DNA of 64,000 nucleotides from Leptospira ellinghausenii (GCF_003114815.1 NZ_BFAZ01000003.1:1-64000); one strand, 5' to 3'. Shown: positions 52,657 to 62,844, counted from the first letter of the stretch. Made by a program: numbers and translations. The notes: generated by a model from the sequence alone, not told the origin.

Positions 52657-53199
52657 ATGCCAAAAATATTGATCCAGTTGTTCCATCCATTTTTGGAAAA
52701 ATCGAAAGCAAATCAAATGTTATTAGATTCCATACCCATCTCCGATAATATCACCTTACGAGACTTATATGAAATATATCCTAATTTTACGATTGATGTC
52801 AAGTTGGAACAAAAGATTCTTTTGGAACATGATGTAATACTCTTCCAACATCCCTTTTATTGGTACAGTTGCCCACCACTCATGAAACAATGGATCGATT
52901 TTGTTTTAGAAGATGGTTGGGCCTATGGTAAAAATGGAAATTCATTGAATGGTAAAAAATGGATCCAAACCATTACCACAGGTGGATCCGAAAATGCATA
53001 TAAGGAAGACGGCTTTCATAAACATCGTATTGAGGATTTTCTTTTGCCTTTTCGAAGGACAGCGGAGCTCTGTAAGATGGATTACCAATCTCCTTTTTTA
53101 GTCCAAGGTACATTCCAATTAAAAGAAGGAGATTTCCAAAAAGAATCCCTTCGTTATCGAAATTTCATTCTTTCATTATTAGAGGCAAAACATGGGTGA
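52657..53199 (+). CDS. KefF-like NAD(P)H:quinone oxidoreductase
   Basis: The start was set at ATG 52657, giving 180 residues of the flavodoxin_2 fold. ILIQLFHPFLEKSKANQ is the phosphate loop, HDVILFQHPFYWYSCPPLMKQWIDFVL the flavin-binding segment, and TTGGSENAYKEDGF the nicotinamide loop. KefF proteins are cytoplasmic activators of KefC-type potassium efflux. This gene overlaps by 8 bp a KefB/KefC-like antiporter gene, so an operon for potassium efflux under electrophile stress is strongly suggested. Confidence 0.85.
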   Translation: MPKILIQLFHPFLEKSKANQMLLDSIPISDNITLRDLYEIYPNFTIDVKLEQKILLEHDVILFQHPFYWYSCPPLMKQWIDFVLEDGWAYGKNGNSLNGKKWIQTITTGGSENAYKEDGFHKHRIEDFLLPFRRTAELCKMDYQSPFLVQGTFQLKEGDFQKESLRYRNFILSLLEAKHG

Positions 53200-55048
53200 G
53201 GTCAATTTTTTCATTCAAGCAATCATTTATCTTACAAGTGCCATCATTATGGTTCCCATTGCCAATCGATTGGGACTTGGTTCGGTCCTTGGCTATCTAG
53301 TAGCAGGAATTGTCATTGGACCATTTGTTTTTGGCTTTGTGGGAACGGAGGGAAAAGACCTTTTGCATTTTGCAGAATTTGGTGTTGTGATGATGTTATT
53401 TGCAATTGGTTTAGAATTGGAATTAAACCTGTTATGGAGGTTGAAGTTCTGGTTACTCGGCTTAGGTGGTCTTCAGCTAGTATTGACTACTGTTTTTGTG
53501 TTTTTATTTTCCATAGGTTTCCAATTTTCCTGGAAATCCTCGATTGCACTTGGATTCATCTTATCTCTATCCTCTACAGCAATTGTTTTACAAACATTAA
53601 AAGAGAAAGGATTGATGAAATCCATTTCAGGGCAAGCTTCGTTTTCGATCCTTCTCTTCCAAGACATGGCAGTGATTCCGATACTTGCTATCTTCCCTAT
53701 GTTAAGTGAAGGAGATGTGATCACAAACGATCATGGACATTCTCTTGTAGACCATTTACCTGGTTACCAAAAAACACTCGTTGTACTTTTTGTAGTGATT
53801 GGGATTATCTTAATCGGTAGGTATATCTTAAGTCCCATTTTTCGATTGATCGCCAAGTCTGGAAGCCGTGAGATTTTTACGGGTGCAAGTTTGTTACTTG
53901 TGATTGCCATCTCAGTCCTAATGACTTCTGTGGGGGTTTCTGCAGCACTTGGAACATTCCTTGCGGGAGTCGTACTTGCGAGTAGCGAATTTCGTCATGA
54001 ATTGGAAAGTAATATAGAACCTTTTAAAGGTTTGCTACTTGGTTTGTTTTTTTTAAGTGTGGGTGCTTCCATGGAACTTCCTGTCGTATTCCAACACCCG
54101 ATGAAAATTGTTGGCATTGTTGTTGGTATTATCTTTCTAAAAGCTCTCGTGTTACTCCTACTTGGCTTTTTGTTTAAACTTCCCTTGGACCAAAATTTAT
54201 ACATGGCATTGGCATTATCACAAGTAGGAGAATTTTCATTTGTTTTATTTGGTTACTCCGAAGGTTTGGGAATTTTTGATAAGGACACAATTGTAATCCT
54301 TGTTGCTTGTGTGGCACTCAGCATGGCATTTACACCCATATTACTTTTGTTATACGAAAAAACAATTTTTGAAGCCTTACAATCGAAGGCTCCTAAAAAA
54401 CAAACAACACAAACCTTAGAAAAAGAAGAAAATCCAGTGATTATTTGTGGATTTGGTCGATTTGGAAATATGGTAGGTAGGTTTTTACGATCAAATGGGA
54501 TTGGGATTACAATTTTAGATTATGATGCTGATCGAGTAGAGATGCTTGGTCGATTTGGATTTAAGGTATTTTTTGGAGATGCAACACGCATTGAACTTTT
54601 GGAGAGTGCTGGTTTAGAACATGCAAAAGTTTTAATTGCTGCACTTGACCATCCTGAAAAACAACACGAACTCATCCGCAATGTAAAACACCATTATCCA
54701 AATCTACAAATTGTTGCGAGAGCTGGGGATCGCGAGGAAGCCTATGACTTAAAAGAAATGGGACTTTCCTTCATTTACCGCGAAACGAGAGAAACCGCTG
54801 TGAAACTGGGTGGAGATGTTTTAAAAATACTGGGAACTAGAGCCTATGCAGCGGAACGTGCTAAAAATTTATTCTTAGCACATGATGATGAAACCTTCCA
54901 TGAACTATTTGACTTACGTAAAGACCGAGTCCAGTACATTAGCCTTGCCAAACAAAGGAATTCAGAATTAGAACGATTGATGTTTGTTGATTTAGGAAAA
55001 GAAGACGAATTGGATTTGGATTCTTGGAGTGAAATGGAACGAATGTAA
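53192..55048 (+). CDS. KefB/KefC-like potassium/proton antiporter
   Basis: The 618-residue product has a CPA2 transporter domain of about twelve membrane segments (1-390). It includes LGYLVAGIVIGPFVFGF and ALSQVGEFSFVLFGY, where KefC has its ion-binding region. A cytoplasmic RCK/TrkA-N domain follows: VIICGFGRFGNMVGRFL (Rossmann loop) and ILDYD (the acid that binds NAD). It should export potassium when gated by glutathione adducts or nucleotides. KefF-like protein is encoded directly upstream, and a strong terminator follows. Confidence 0.88.
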   Translation: MGEVNFFIQAIIYLTSAIIMVPIANRLGLGSVLGYLVAGIVIGPFVFGFVGTEGKDLLHFAEFGVVMMLFAIGLELELNLLWRLKFWLLGLGGLQLVLTTVFVFLFSIGFQFSWKSSIALGFILSLSSTAIVLQTLKEKGLMKSISGQASFSILLFQDMAVIPILAIFPMLSEGDVITNDHGHSLVDHLPGYQKTLVVLFVVIGIILIGRYILSPIFRLIAKSGSREIFTGASLLLVIAISVLMTSVGVSAALGTFLAGVVLASSEFRHELESNIEPFKGLLLGLFFLSVGASMELPVVFQHPMKIVGIVVGIIFLKALVLLLLGFLFKLPLDQNLYMALALSQVGEFSFVLFGYSEGLGIFDKDTIVILVACVALSMAFTPILLLLYEKTIFEALQSKAPKKQTTQTLEKEENPVIICGFGRFGNMVGRFLRSNGIGITILDYDADRVEMLGRFGFKVFFGDATRIELLESAGLEHAKVLIAALDHPEKQHELIRNVKHHYPNLQIVARAGDREEAYDLKEMGLSFIYRETRETAVKLGGDVLKILGTRAYAAERAKNLFLAHDDETFHELFDLRKDRVQYISLAKQRNSELERLMFVDLGKEDELDLDSWSEMERM

Positions 55049-55081
55049 GTTGGTTAGAAAAAGAATGATATGAAAAAAAGA

Positions 55082-55125
55082 ATTCCCGAATGGTCGGTTT
55101 TACCTTTTCGGGAATAGATTTTTTT
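55082..55125 (+). terminator. Terminator after the antiporter gene
   Basis: ATTCCCGAA (55082-55090) pairs with TTCGGGAAT (55107-55115), followed by AGATTTTTTT. It ends the KefF-KefB-like operon. Confidence 0.85.
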
Positions 55126-55256
55126 CGATGGTTTGATTTTTGTTGGCTTCAGGTTAAATATTGTACGTGAAGCCAATTTGATTGGGACGATTGGGTTTGG
55201 TTTCCGTTTCTCTTTCATAATCTTTAGACTAAAGAAAATAGAAACGAAAACAACCT

Positions 55257-55769
55257 TTATTTTTTAGAATCTAAGATTTGGTTCCACTCATCCAAATACG
55301 GTTTTGCCACTTCCAATACAGAAGAAACATCTCCTTCAATCGTAATGGATTCAATCTTATCCCCTTGTTGGATGGAATTCACAACTTCTTGGTCAGAGGC
55401 ATCAACCACGGAACCAAACACTGAATGTTTTCCATCAAGCCAAGGTGTCGGAACATGTGTGATAAAAAATTGACTTCCATTGGTTCCTGGACCTGCATTT
55501 GCCATAGAAAGGATTCCTGGTTTGTTGTGTTTTAAACTGGAATCAAATTCATCACGGAATTTATACCCAGGGCCACCCGTTCCAGTTCCCTGTGGACAAC
55601 CACCTTGGATCATAAAATCAGCAATGACACGGTGGAATTTTAATCCATCATAGAATTTCCTTTGTGCTAAATTCACAAAGTTGGCAACCGTATTCGGTGT
55701 TTTGTCAGGAGTAAGATCGATTCGGATTTCACCTTTATTGGTTTTGATAACAGCGCGTAATGTACTCAT
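55257..55769 (-). CDS. Peptidyl-prolyl cis-trans isomerase, cyclophilin type
   Basis: The product from ATG 55767-55769 has 170 residues (a GTG three codons earlier is possible). It has the cyclophilin core [25 protein letters not shown] (with the catalytic Arg), [31 protein letters not shown] and a C-terminal extension. It has no signal peptide, so it should help protein folding in the cytoplasm. It stands alone on this strand, divergent from the rhodanese gene. Confidence 0.95.
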   Translation of the reverse strand: MSTLRAVIKTNKGEIRIDLTPDKTPNTVANFVNLAQRKFYDGLKFHRVIADFMIQGGCPQGTGTGGPGYKFRDEFDSSLKHNKPGILSMANAGPGTNGSQFFITHVPTPWLDGKHSVFGSVVDASDQEVVNSIQQGDKIESITIEGDVSSVLEVAKPYLDEWNQILDSKK

Positions 55770-55875
55770 ACCTTTCACTCAATTTCTTTAAATTCCCCTG
55801 GCAAGTCGAAAAAAGGTTTGAGTTCTGATAGAAATAGAAGTTATACTGAAAGCGATTTTGGAAATGGGTAAAGTT

Positions 55876-56430
55876 ATGAATCGAACCATCATTGTTTCTC
55901 TCCTACTGATCACAGTTTCACTTCTGGCAAAACCCGTTGAAAAACAGAAAAAACAACCAAAACTAAAACCCATTCCGAATCGGCTTATCGACTATGGTGA
56001 ATTCAAAAAAATTGTCAACCGATCTGAAACAGAACGTGAAAACCACCGCCTAACTGAGGATCAGTTTTTGAAAATGATGTCTGAAGATGGAGTTGTAGTC
56101 CTTGATGCCAGGAGCGAAAATCGGTTTCGGTTATTGCATATCAAAGGTGCAGTGAATTTACCTTTTACCGAATTTACCAAAGACAGTTTGGCTACTGTGA
56201 TCCCAGAACCAAAATCCAAAATTCTAATTTATTGTAATAATAATTTTGAAGGCAACGAACAAGCGTTTGCAGCAAAGAGCCCAGCGGCTTCCTTAAATTT
56301 ATCTACTTACAATTCTCTAAAAGCGTATGGTTATTCCAATATTTTCGAATTGGGTCCACTACTCGATGTGAACCAAACAAAATTACCATTGGTGAGTGAA
56401 CCAAAAGAAAACCAATCTTTGCAGGAATAA
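55876..56430 (+). CDS. Exported rhodanese-like protein
   Basis: The start was set at ATG 55876, giving 184 residues. A signal peptide (RTIIVSLLLITVSLLA) leads into a Lys/Pro-rich linker and a rhodanese domain: VVVLDARSENRFRLLHIKGAVNLPF and the catalytic loop LIYCNNNFEGNEQAF, with Cys present. The active loop is longer than in sulfurtransferases, as in some Cdc25-like rhodaneses. It should be periplasmic. Its role, sulfur transfer or phosphatase-like binding, is not clear. Confidence 0.8.
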   Translation: MNRTIIVSLLLITVSLLAKPVEKQKKQPKLKPIPNRLIDYGEFKKIVNRSETERENHRLTEDQFLKMMSEDGVVVLDARSENRFRLLHIKGAVNLPFTEFTKDSLATVIPEPKSKILIYCNNNFEGNEQAFAAKSPAASLNLSTYNSLKAYGYSNIFELGPLLDVNQTKLPLVSEPKENQSLQE

Positions 56431-56479
56431 TGAAGTTCTTTAGTGAAGTTGTAATTTGATTTTTTATCTTTAGATTTAT

Positions 56480-57761
56480 ATGTTAAAGGGTGAGATATTA
56501 TCCGAAATTATAGAAGCTGTATCCAATACCTATGGTAACGAGTATCTAAATCGTCTTACAGAGAAACTTTGTTCCGTTGTTAATGCAGAAAGTGTTTTTA
56601 TAGCTCTTTTCGATAAATCGAAATATGAGTCAAAAACCATTTCTCTATGTGTTCGTGGAAAAATTGTAGAAAATATAGAATATTCATTAGAAGGGACTCC
56701 GTGTGCCAATGTCTATGATACAACAATCTGTTATTATCCGAATCAAGTACAAAAACTATTCCCCAATGATCAACTGTTAGTTGAGATGAACATTGAAGGT
56801 TATATAGGCTCTCCTCTATTTAATTCCAAGAAAGAGAATATTGGATTAATCGTTGCACTTTATGAGAATGAAATTTTAGAAAAAGAGCAAACACTTACCC
56901 TATTTAAAATCTTTTCTGGAAGAATTGCCGCGGAATTAGAGCGTTTGGAATACGAAAGTAAATTAGAAAGGTATAATGAAGAGTTAGAAGTGTTAGTGAA
57001 AGAGCGTACTTACAGACTAGAAAAAACACTTTTGGAATTGAGTGATAGACAAAATCAGCTCATAGAAGCTGAAAAATTGGCAAGTTTTAGGATTACTTTC
57101 AGCAGGAATTGCTCATGAAATCAATAATCCTTTGAATTTCATTGTTGGAGGTTATTACGGATTAAAAGATGAAATCGAAAATTCCTCATTAAAATCTGAG
57201 AAAACAATGATGTTTCTCGAATCAATCAAGGTAGGAGTTGATCGAACTACCAAAATTGTTAAAGGTTTGAATCAATACACTCGAAGTGTAGATTCTTCCG
57301 ATGAGGTTATTAATTTGGAAGAGATGTTAGAAAATTGTTTAGCCATTTTATCCCATAATCTGCGAGATAAGATAAACGTAAAAAAACACTTTGAAAACAA
57401 AACGTTATACATTTTAGGCAATTCTGGAAAAATATACCAAGCTTTCCTTAATTTACTCACTAATTCTATCCAAGCCATGGAAGAAAGTGGAGGTGAATTG
57501 GAAGTTTCAGTCAAATATCAGAGGTCTTCTATTCTGATAGAAGTAAAGGATACAGGGATTGGAATTCGAAAAGAACACATACACCAGATTGAAACTCCTT
57601 TTTTTACTACGAAAGAACCAGGAAAAGGTGTTGGACTTGGACTCTCTATTGCTTACAAGATTTTTAAGGAACACTCAGCAAATATTAAAGTCGAATCAGA
57701 ATGGGGGAAAGGAACAACTTTTATGATAACTTTTCCAAATCCTATTGAGGAGACTCGTTGA
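56480..57761 (+). pseudogene. GAF-histidine kinase gene split by a single-base frameshift
   Basis: The first frame (56480-57118) has a GAF domain (about residues 10-150) and a coiled coil. Then AEKLASF breaks off at TTTT (57085-57088). Removing one T restores AEKLASLGLLSAGIAHEINNP, a perfect kinase H-box. The second frame continues to 57761 with the ATPase domain: LLTNSIQAMEES (N-box), VKDTGIGI (G1), TTKEPGKGVGLGLSI (G2). The full product would be about 426 residues. The cause may be a homopolymer sequencing error, a true mutation or phase-variable slippage. The stop overlaps the response regulator start. Confidence 0.8.
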
Positions 57762-58126
57762 GAAAACCTAAATTACTATACATCGATGATGAAGTAATTA
57801 ATTTATATCTTTTTCGAGAGATGTTTCGAAAGGATTTTGAAGTATTAATAGCTGGTTCTGGGGAAGAAGCTTGGGAAGTGTTTCTAGAAACAAAAGAAAT
57901 CAAGTATGTGATCAGTGACATGCGCATGCCTGGCATGAGTGGCCTTGAATTTATTAAAAGAGCCAAGTTAGAACGCCCAAATGTTATTTTTTGTTTGTTA
58001 ACTGGTTATGATTTAACGAAAGAAATGCTGAGAGCGATTGAAGAAAAACAAGTAGCTTGTTATTTTTCAAAACCATTGGACCCTGCAGAGATTCGTCAGT
58101 TTTTCTCTGCAGGCGATGTGGAGTAA
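57758..58126 (+). CDS. Single-domain response regulator
   Basis: The 122-residue product starts at TTG inside the kinase stop and is a lone receiver domain. LYIDDE carries the acidic pair, VISDMRMPGMSG the phosphorylated Asp, CLLTGY the Thr switch and YFSKPLDPAEI the conserved Lys. It has no output domain, so it should act by protein contact, as CheY does. The 4-base overlap ties it to the upstream kinase gene, which is frameshifted here. Confidence 0.9.
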   Translation: MRKPKLLYIDDEVINLYLFREMFRKDFEVLIAGSGEEAWEVFLETKEIKYVISDMRMPGMSGLEFIKRAKLERPNVIFCLLTGYDLTKEMLRAIEEKQVACYFSKPLDPAEIRQFFSAGDVE

Positions 58127-58133
58127 AATAAAT

Positions 58134-59369
58134 TTATTTATTTTTAAATTCGATTTCCACAACTCCACGTTTGGAACTGTTGATGTTAAGTGTTTTACTA
58201 CTCAAAAAACGGAAACTAGAATCCTTTTTGTACATGAGCTCTTCTGCAAACATCGATTCTTTTCCTGGGTAAGTGAGTTCCCATTCTGATCCATTCATTT
58301 CTGTTTTCCGATCATTGATTTGTTTTACCGATGTGTATTCCATCAAATCGTTTTTGAAATTGATTGCATCTTCCAAAGCAAGTCCTTTGAACTTTAAGAT
58401 CACAGTGTTTTGTTCTGTGAGTTTAAACCATTCGTCTTTGATTTGTTTTCCCACTTTTACAGAAACAAGGTTTGCCCAATCTTTCACAGCTTGTTCTCTG
58501 GAAACTTCTTGTGTGATGTCAGCACCTCGGCCTTCCAAACTTCCTGATCCAAAGATTTTTCCATCACCCCATAATTGGATGATGCGGTAGGGGCCTGTTG
58601 CTGCAGAACTTAAAAAATCTGTTTTTTTACCACCAGGTAATACTACTGGTTTTTGGTCAGTGGTTGTCACTTTTGCAATGATCAAAACTTCCGCACCTGA
58701 GTCTTGTGCCAGAGTGAGAAGTGGGCTACCTTCTTCTACAGAGGTAAGATCAAGTTTGGCAAGGCTTGGATTTTTTTTGAGGAGGGCAGTGAGTTGGGAA
58801 CTATCCACAACTTTATTCCCTTTGGCACGGAGTTTTTCAATCAGTTCCGCCTCGGCAATATTAGTTGCTGATCCAATGGGATAAGATTTTCCATTCACAA
58901 CGGTTTGCACGAGGACAGCAATCCTTGGGTTTCCTACATCATCAAGGAGAGCATCCACAGCTGTAGAAAGTTTTGTTGCTTCTACTTCACAACGGACATT
59001 GAGACGGATCATGTCTTGGGTGTCCAATTTCCATTGTTCTTCACTGATGATGTCGTATTTTTTGACAAAACTATCGGTTTTCCCGTAGAGTTTGGATCCT
59101 AGGGATTGCCCATCAGAAACTCCAGACTTTTCTGTGATTTGTTCACCCACTAGTTTACGGATGGCATTGAGTTTTGCATCTTTGAGTGCCTTGTTACGGG
59201 CTAGGGCCAAGTCTCCTTGGTAAATGGGAGCCTCTCCCATTGCAGTGACCACATTGTCAGGTAAAGACGGGTTTTTTTGCGCGGAATTGGACCCAGCACA
59301 TGCCAAGATGGTGAGGACTAGAATCCCAGTATAGGGAGCAATTCGAAGTCGATGAAGCATGAAGGACAT
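58134..59369 (-). CDS. LPP20/FlgT-like lipoprotein
   Basis: The preferred start is ATG 59367-59369, which has AAGGAG before it, giving 411 residues. The signal ends YTGILVLTILAC with the lipidated Cys at about residue 23. The mature part begins VVTAMGEAPIYQGDLALARNKALKDAKLNAIRKLVGEQI, the LPP20/FlgT_N-type unit. A domain with RIAVLVQTVVNG, AEAELIEKLRAKGNKVVDSSQL and AQDSGAEVLIIAKV follows, like the middle domain of FlgT. A flagellar or outer-membrane role is possible. It is divergent from a NamZ-like lipoprotein gene with only 42 bp between starts. Confidence 0.7.
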   Translation of the reverse strand: MSFMLHRLRIAPYTGILVLTILACAGSNSAQKNPSLPDNVVTAMGEAPIYQGDLALARNKALKDAKLNAIRKLVGEQITEKSGVSDGQSLGSKLYGKTDSFVKKYDIISEEQWKLDTQDMIRLNVRCEVEATKLSTAVDALLDDVGNPRIAVLVQTVVNGKSYPIGSATNIAEAELIEKLRAKGNKVVDSSQLTALLKKNPSLAKLDLTSVEEGSPLLTLAQDSGAEVLIIAKVTTTDQKPVVLPGGKKTDFLSSAATGPYRIIQLWGDGKIFGSGSLEGRGADITQEVSREQAVKDWANLVSVKVGKQIKDEWFKLTEQNTVILKFKGLALEDAINFKNDLMEYTSVKQINDRKTEMNGSEWELTYPGKESMFAEELMYKKDSSFRFLSSKTLNINSSKRGVVEIEFKNK

Positions 59370-59411
59370 TTCTCCTTGAAGATTTGCTATATTATAGAAA
59401 CATATACTTAC

Positions 59412-60656
59412 ATGACCAATTACTTTTTTAGGTTTTCTCTCTCGTTTCTTGTCCTTGCTTGCCAAGGGAACACGGTTCCGCAGTTTCGTGTTCACCCAAT
59501 TGATTCTAAAGTTCGATTGTCCCAGGACATTTTTTACGAAAAAATCCTTCCTACCATGGCGGGAAAAAAATTGATGCTTGCGACAAACCCTTCTGGAATT
59601 GGAACAAATCCAAAAAAGATCATCTCATCTCTCGAAAAACACAAAATAACATTAGAACATTTGATTGGTTTGGAACATGGGTTTCTTGGTTTAGAGGAAG
59701 AATTTAGCCAAACTCCTGTTACTATGGACTCAACTTTTAATCGTCCTCTCTATCATATTTATCGAATCAAAGATTCCGAACTAAGAGACTTAGTGAAGGA
59801 AGTGGATTTTGTTTTATTTGATGTGCAAGATGTGGGGATGCGTTGTTACACCTATTTAAGTGTACTCAAACGTCTGATGGATGCATTAAAAAATACAAAA
59901 ACCAAACTCATCGTTCTCGATCATATCCATGTGGCGATGCACCTTCCACCTATGGGAGAAAAGATGAGTCCTAAACACCTAAACTTTGCAGGAGAATTTC
60001 CTTCCTTACTCATTACGGGGATGACAACTGGAGAAGCTGCCCTTTTTTATAATAAGGAATATTTAAAAGAAACTGTGGATTTGGATGTGATTCCAGTGGA
60101 AGGTTATAAACGTGGGATGTACTTTGAAGATACAGGGATCCCTTGGACAACACCTTCACCTAACTTACCAATGGTGGATTCTGCAAGGAATTATTTATCT
60201 CTTGTGTTACTCGAAGGCGTGAATATATCAGTCGGACGAGGAACCCAAGCGCCTTTTGTGTATTTTGGTGCACCATGGATGACAAATCCGGAAGAACTTG
60301 CTTCAAAACTAAGTGCCATCGGCAACAAATCGTATTATTTTTCAACCGTGTATTTTAAGCCCACCTTTGGTCCCCATAAAGGAAAAATTTGTTCTGGTTT
60401 ACGGATGAATTTAGTTAGACCCGATTATGATCCTATGTTACTTGCGTATGAACTCATTCGGCTTATGAAAGAAACGTATCCAAATGATTTTAAATGGAGT
60501 AAAGGTTCTACAAACCACTGGGTTGACCAATTATGGGGGAATGATCATTTTCGTTCTGCCATCAACGATGGAAAAACCTATGTTGAGTTTCATAATACGT
60601 ATCTTAGTGATGAAGAAAAAGAACGAAAAAGAATTGAGCCCTACTTAATCTACTAA
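59412..60656 (+). CDS. DUF1343 / NamZ-like lipoprotein (exo-N-acetylmuramidase family)
   Basis: The ATG at 59412 gives 414 residues with a lipoprotein signal (FFRFSLSFLVLAC). The DUF1343 domain follows: LMLATNPSGIGTNPKKI, GLEHGFLG, FDVQDVGMRCYTYLSVLKRLMDAL, and PWTTPSPNLP with GVNISVGRGTQAPF. NamZ from Bacillus removes terminal MurNAc from peptidoglycan fragments, so muropeptide recycling at the envelope is likely. Two plus-strand genes follow closely. Confidence 0.88.
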   Translation: MTNYFFRFSLSFLVLACQGNTVPQFRVHPIDSKVRLSQDIFYEKILPTMAGKKLMLATNPSGIGTNPKKIISSLEKHKITLEHLIGLEHGFLGLEEEFSQTPVTMDSTFNRPLYHIYRIKDSELRDLVKEVDFVLFDVQDVGMRCYTYLSVLKRLMDALKNTKTKLIVLDHIHVAMHLPPMGEKMSPKHLNFAGEFPSLLITGMTTGEAALFYNKEYLKETVDLDVIPVEGYKRGMYFEDTGIPWTTPSPNLPMVDSARNYLSLVLLEGVNISVGRGTQAPFVYFGAPWMTNPEELASKLSAIGNKSYYFSTVYFKPTFGPHKGKICSGLRMNLVRPDYDPMLLAYELIRLMKETYPNDFKWSKGSTNHWVDQLWGNDHFRSAINDGKTYVEFHNTYLSDEEKERKRIEPYLIY

Positions 60657-60665
60657 GGATCCAAA

Positions 60666-61262
60666 ATGAAGTTTAAATTCACTTTTTTATTAGCCATTAC
60701 TGTTTTGTTAGGTGTGGTTTACGCATCGGAAACCAAAATCAAACAAATACCCAAACAAAAAACGGCAAAAGTATTAAAGTCTGTCGCCTATGCAACCATA
60801 CGTTCCACCGTAATGGTAACTCATACAAAATTTGATGAAAAAGAAGTCACTTACCAATCCTGTTCCGATGATTTTCCAAACATGCCAGGAGACTTCCCAT
60901 GTAATTTTTTGGATGTAACAGGGACTACCGAGCAAGTGGAAACCGAGTCCGAAGTGAGTGACGCAGAATTTGCAACGGGAAGGGATCCTGAAGATTTGAA
61001 CCCAAGTGGAAAAATCCAAATCAAAGTATCCAAGGAGAAGTCACGAAATTTAAATGGGACAGTGATTTACCTTGGTGAAGGTGAAAACCAATTGTCTCTT
61101 TTTTATTCACCCAAAGGACAAATCTCACATTACCTGTACCAAAAAATGATAGTGATCTTTGTATGGAAGAAAACAGAAGAATCACCATCTCTTGCCCAAC
61201 TTTATTTTGTGAAAGTGAATGATGAATTTTTTCCAGAAGAAGTGAAGGAATTTACTTTTTAG
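60666..61262 (+). CDS. Exported protein of unknown function
   Basis: The 198-residue product has a signal peptide (KFKFTFLLAITVLLGVVYASE) and a beta-rich mature part with SCSDDFPNMPGDFPCNFLDVTGTTEQV (two cysteines that may pair) and GTVIYLGEGENQLSLFYSP. It should be periplasmic. It starts 9 bp after the NamZ-like gene and ends 3 bp before the DUF2797 gene, so it belongs to the same operon. No family was recognised. Confidence 0.65.
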   Translation: MKFKFTFLLAITVLLGVVYASETKIKQIPKQKTAKVLKSVAYATIRSTVMVTHTKFDEKEVTYQSCSDDFPNMPGDFPCNFLDVTGTTEQVETESEVSDAEFATGRDPEDLNPSGKIQIKVSKEKSRNLNGTVIYLGEGENQLSLFYSPKGQISHYLYQKMIVIFVWKKTEESPSLAQLYFVKVNDEFFPEEVKEFTF

Positions 61263-61265
61263 CCC

Positions 61266-62141
61266 ATGCCAAGTTTCCAAGGTTATGTTCGTAAGATGTC
61301 CCATAAAGGGACAAAACCTGTATCCTATTTTTGGGAATACGCAAATTATTCTGAGGACAAAAAAACAAAAACAATTGAAGGAAAAGAACTAACCTCAGAT
61401 GTACCAATCGAATCCTTTCTTGGTAAAAAAATTTCGCTTATCACAAATGATGAAATTCGCTGTATGCACTGCGGAAAAAAAACTAAAAAGTCATTTAACC
61501 AAGGTTATTGTTTTGTTTGTTTTTCAAAATTAGCAGAAAATGATCTTTGTATCATGCGCCCGGAAACATGCCACCATCATAAGGGAACTTGCCGTGATGC
61601 TGAATGGGGGAATACTCATTGTTTTAAAAAACACATTGTGTACTTTGCCAATTCCAGTGGTATGAAAGTTGGAATCACAAAAGAAAATCCTGTCACAAAC
61701 CGTTGGGTGGACCAAGGTGCTAAGTTCGGAATCCCAATTTTGGAAGTGAGTTCGAGAAGGGACGCAGGTATTTTAGAACATTTTCTCAGCCAATTTTTAC
61801 CAGATAAAACATCCTGGCAAAAAATGGTAGCAGGAGATCCGGGAATCATTGATCTCAAAAAAGAAGCTGTCAAATTTTTAAACCATTTAGAAAAAAATGA
61901 ATTTTTTTCTCCCATCGAAACCAAACAAAAGTTAATCTGGAAACCAATCCTTACAGAAGAAATGATGGAAATCGAATACCCGATTTTATCTTATCCTTCT
62001 AAAATTAAATCTTTAAAACTCACAAAAGAAACACCAGTTGTTGGAACCCTAGTTGGGATCAAGGGTCAATACTTATTATTTGAAACTGGAGTCATCAATA
62101 TAAGAAGTTTAGGTGGTCTTTGGATTGAATTCTCCGCCTAA
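61266..62141 (+). CDS. DUF2797 protein with zinc-type cysteine motifs
   Basis: The 291-residue product has two CxxC pairs (CMHC, CFVC) in a treble-clef-like arrangement, then CIMRPETCHHHKGTCRDAEWGNTHCF, and YFANSSGMKVGITKE, which resembles a GIY-YIG-like core as noted for this family. It has no signal peptide and is probably a cytoplasmic nucleic-acid-binding protein. The family is widespread but uncharacterised. Its end overlaps a pseudouridine synthase gene by 29 bp, which hints at RNA work. Confidence 0.75.
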   Translation: MPSFQGYVRKMSHKGTKPVSYFWEYANYSEDKKTKTIEGKELTSDVPIESFLGKKISLITNDEIRCMHCGKKTKKSFNQGYCFVCFSKLAENDLCIMRPETCHHHKGTCRDAEWGNTHCFKKHIVYFANSSGMKVGITKENPVTNRWVDQGAKFGIPILEVSSRRDAGILEHFLSQFLPDKTSWQKMVAGDPGIIDLKKEAVKFLNHLEKNEFFSPIETKQKLIWKPILTEEMMEIEYPILSYPSKIKSLKLTKETPVVGTLVGIKGQYLLFETGVINIRSLGGLWIEFSA

Positions 62142-62844
62142 CTTCATTCCATTAGGAAATCAATATACCACCCGTATCTTATTTGAATGTGAGGATTTTT
62201 TACTCGCAGAAAAACCGGAAGGAATTCCTGTCCATGAAACAAAAGACCCAAATCGATTGGACTTTACTCGTTTACTTGCAAATCATTTACAAATTCCTGA
62301 ACTAAGGACTGTCAATCGATTGGATCTTGGTACGAGTGGAATTGTCTTACTCGGAAAAAATAAAGACAAAAACCTGGAACTAGACCAGTTATTAAAAAGT
62401 GCAGAAAAAACCTATATTTTTTTATGTGATGGGATTCCAATTAAGAAAGAATACCGGATGGAATGTTTTATCAAAGATGGAAATAAACAAGTCAGTATCG
62501 TAAGGAGTGGTGGTAAAAAAGCAATCACAGAGTTTACCATCCTTGATTCCGATGAAAAAATGAATGTATCATTTGGACTTGCAAAAATATTAACTGGAAG
62601 AAGGCACCAAATTCGTGTTATGCTTTCTTCTTTGGGTTTTCCTGTCCTTGGAGATACCTTGTACGGGAAAAAAGAGAAGGGAGAAAAACGAATGTATCTC
62701 CATGCGTATCGATTTTCCTTTACTGACTTACAGGGCCAAAATCATATGGTAGAGACAGGTCTTCCTTCTGATTGGATAGTACGAATGCCCTCAATTTCTA
62801 AATCTCAAATTCCTTCGGCAAATCAAATCCACTATGAATCGTGA
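62113..62844 (+). CDS. RluA-family pseudouridine synthase
   Basis: The 243-residue product starts at GTG within the preceding gene. It has the RluA/RsuA core: FLLAEKPEGIPVHETKD, then TVNRLDLGTSGIVLLGKN, with the catalytic Asp, and later AKILTGRRHQIRVMLSSLGFPVLGDTLYG. No S4 domain is present. It converts uridine to pseudouridine in rRNA or tRNA; the target cannot be told. A membrane protein gene overlaps its end. Confidence 0.9.
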   Translation: MVFGLNSPPNFIPLGNQYTTRILFECEDFLLAEKPEGIPVHETKDPNRLDFTRLLANHLQIPELRTVNRLDLGTSGIVLLGKNKDKNLELDQLLKSAEKTYIFLCDGIPIKKEYRMECFIKDGNKQVSIVRSGGKKAITEFTILDSDEKMNVSFGLAKILTGRRHQIRVMLSSLGFPVLGDTLYGKKEKGEKRMYLHAYRFSFTDLQGQNHMVETGLPSDWIVRMPSISKSQIPSANQIHYES

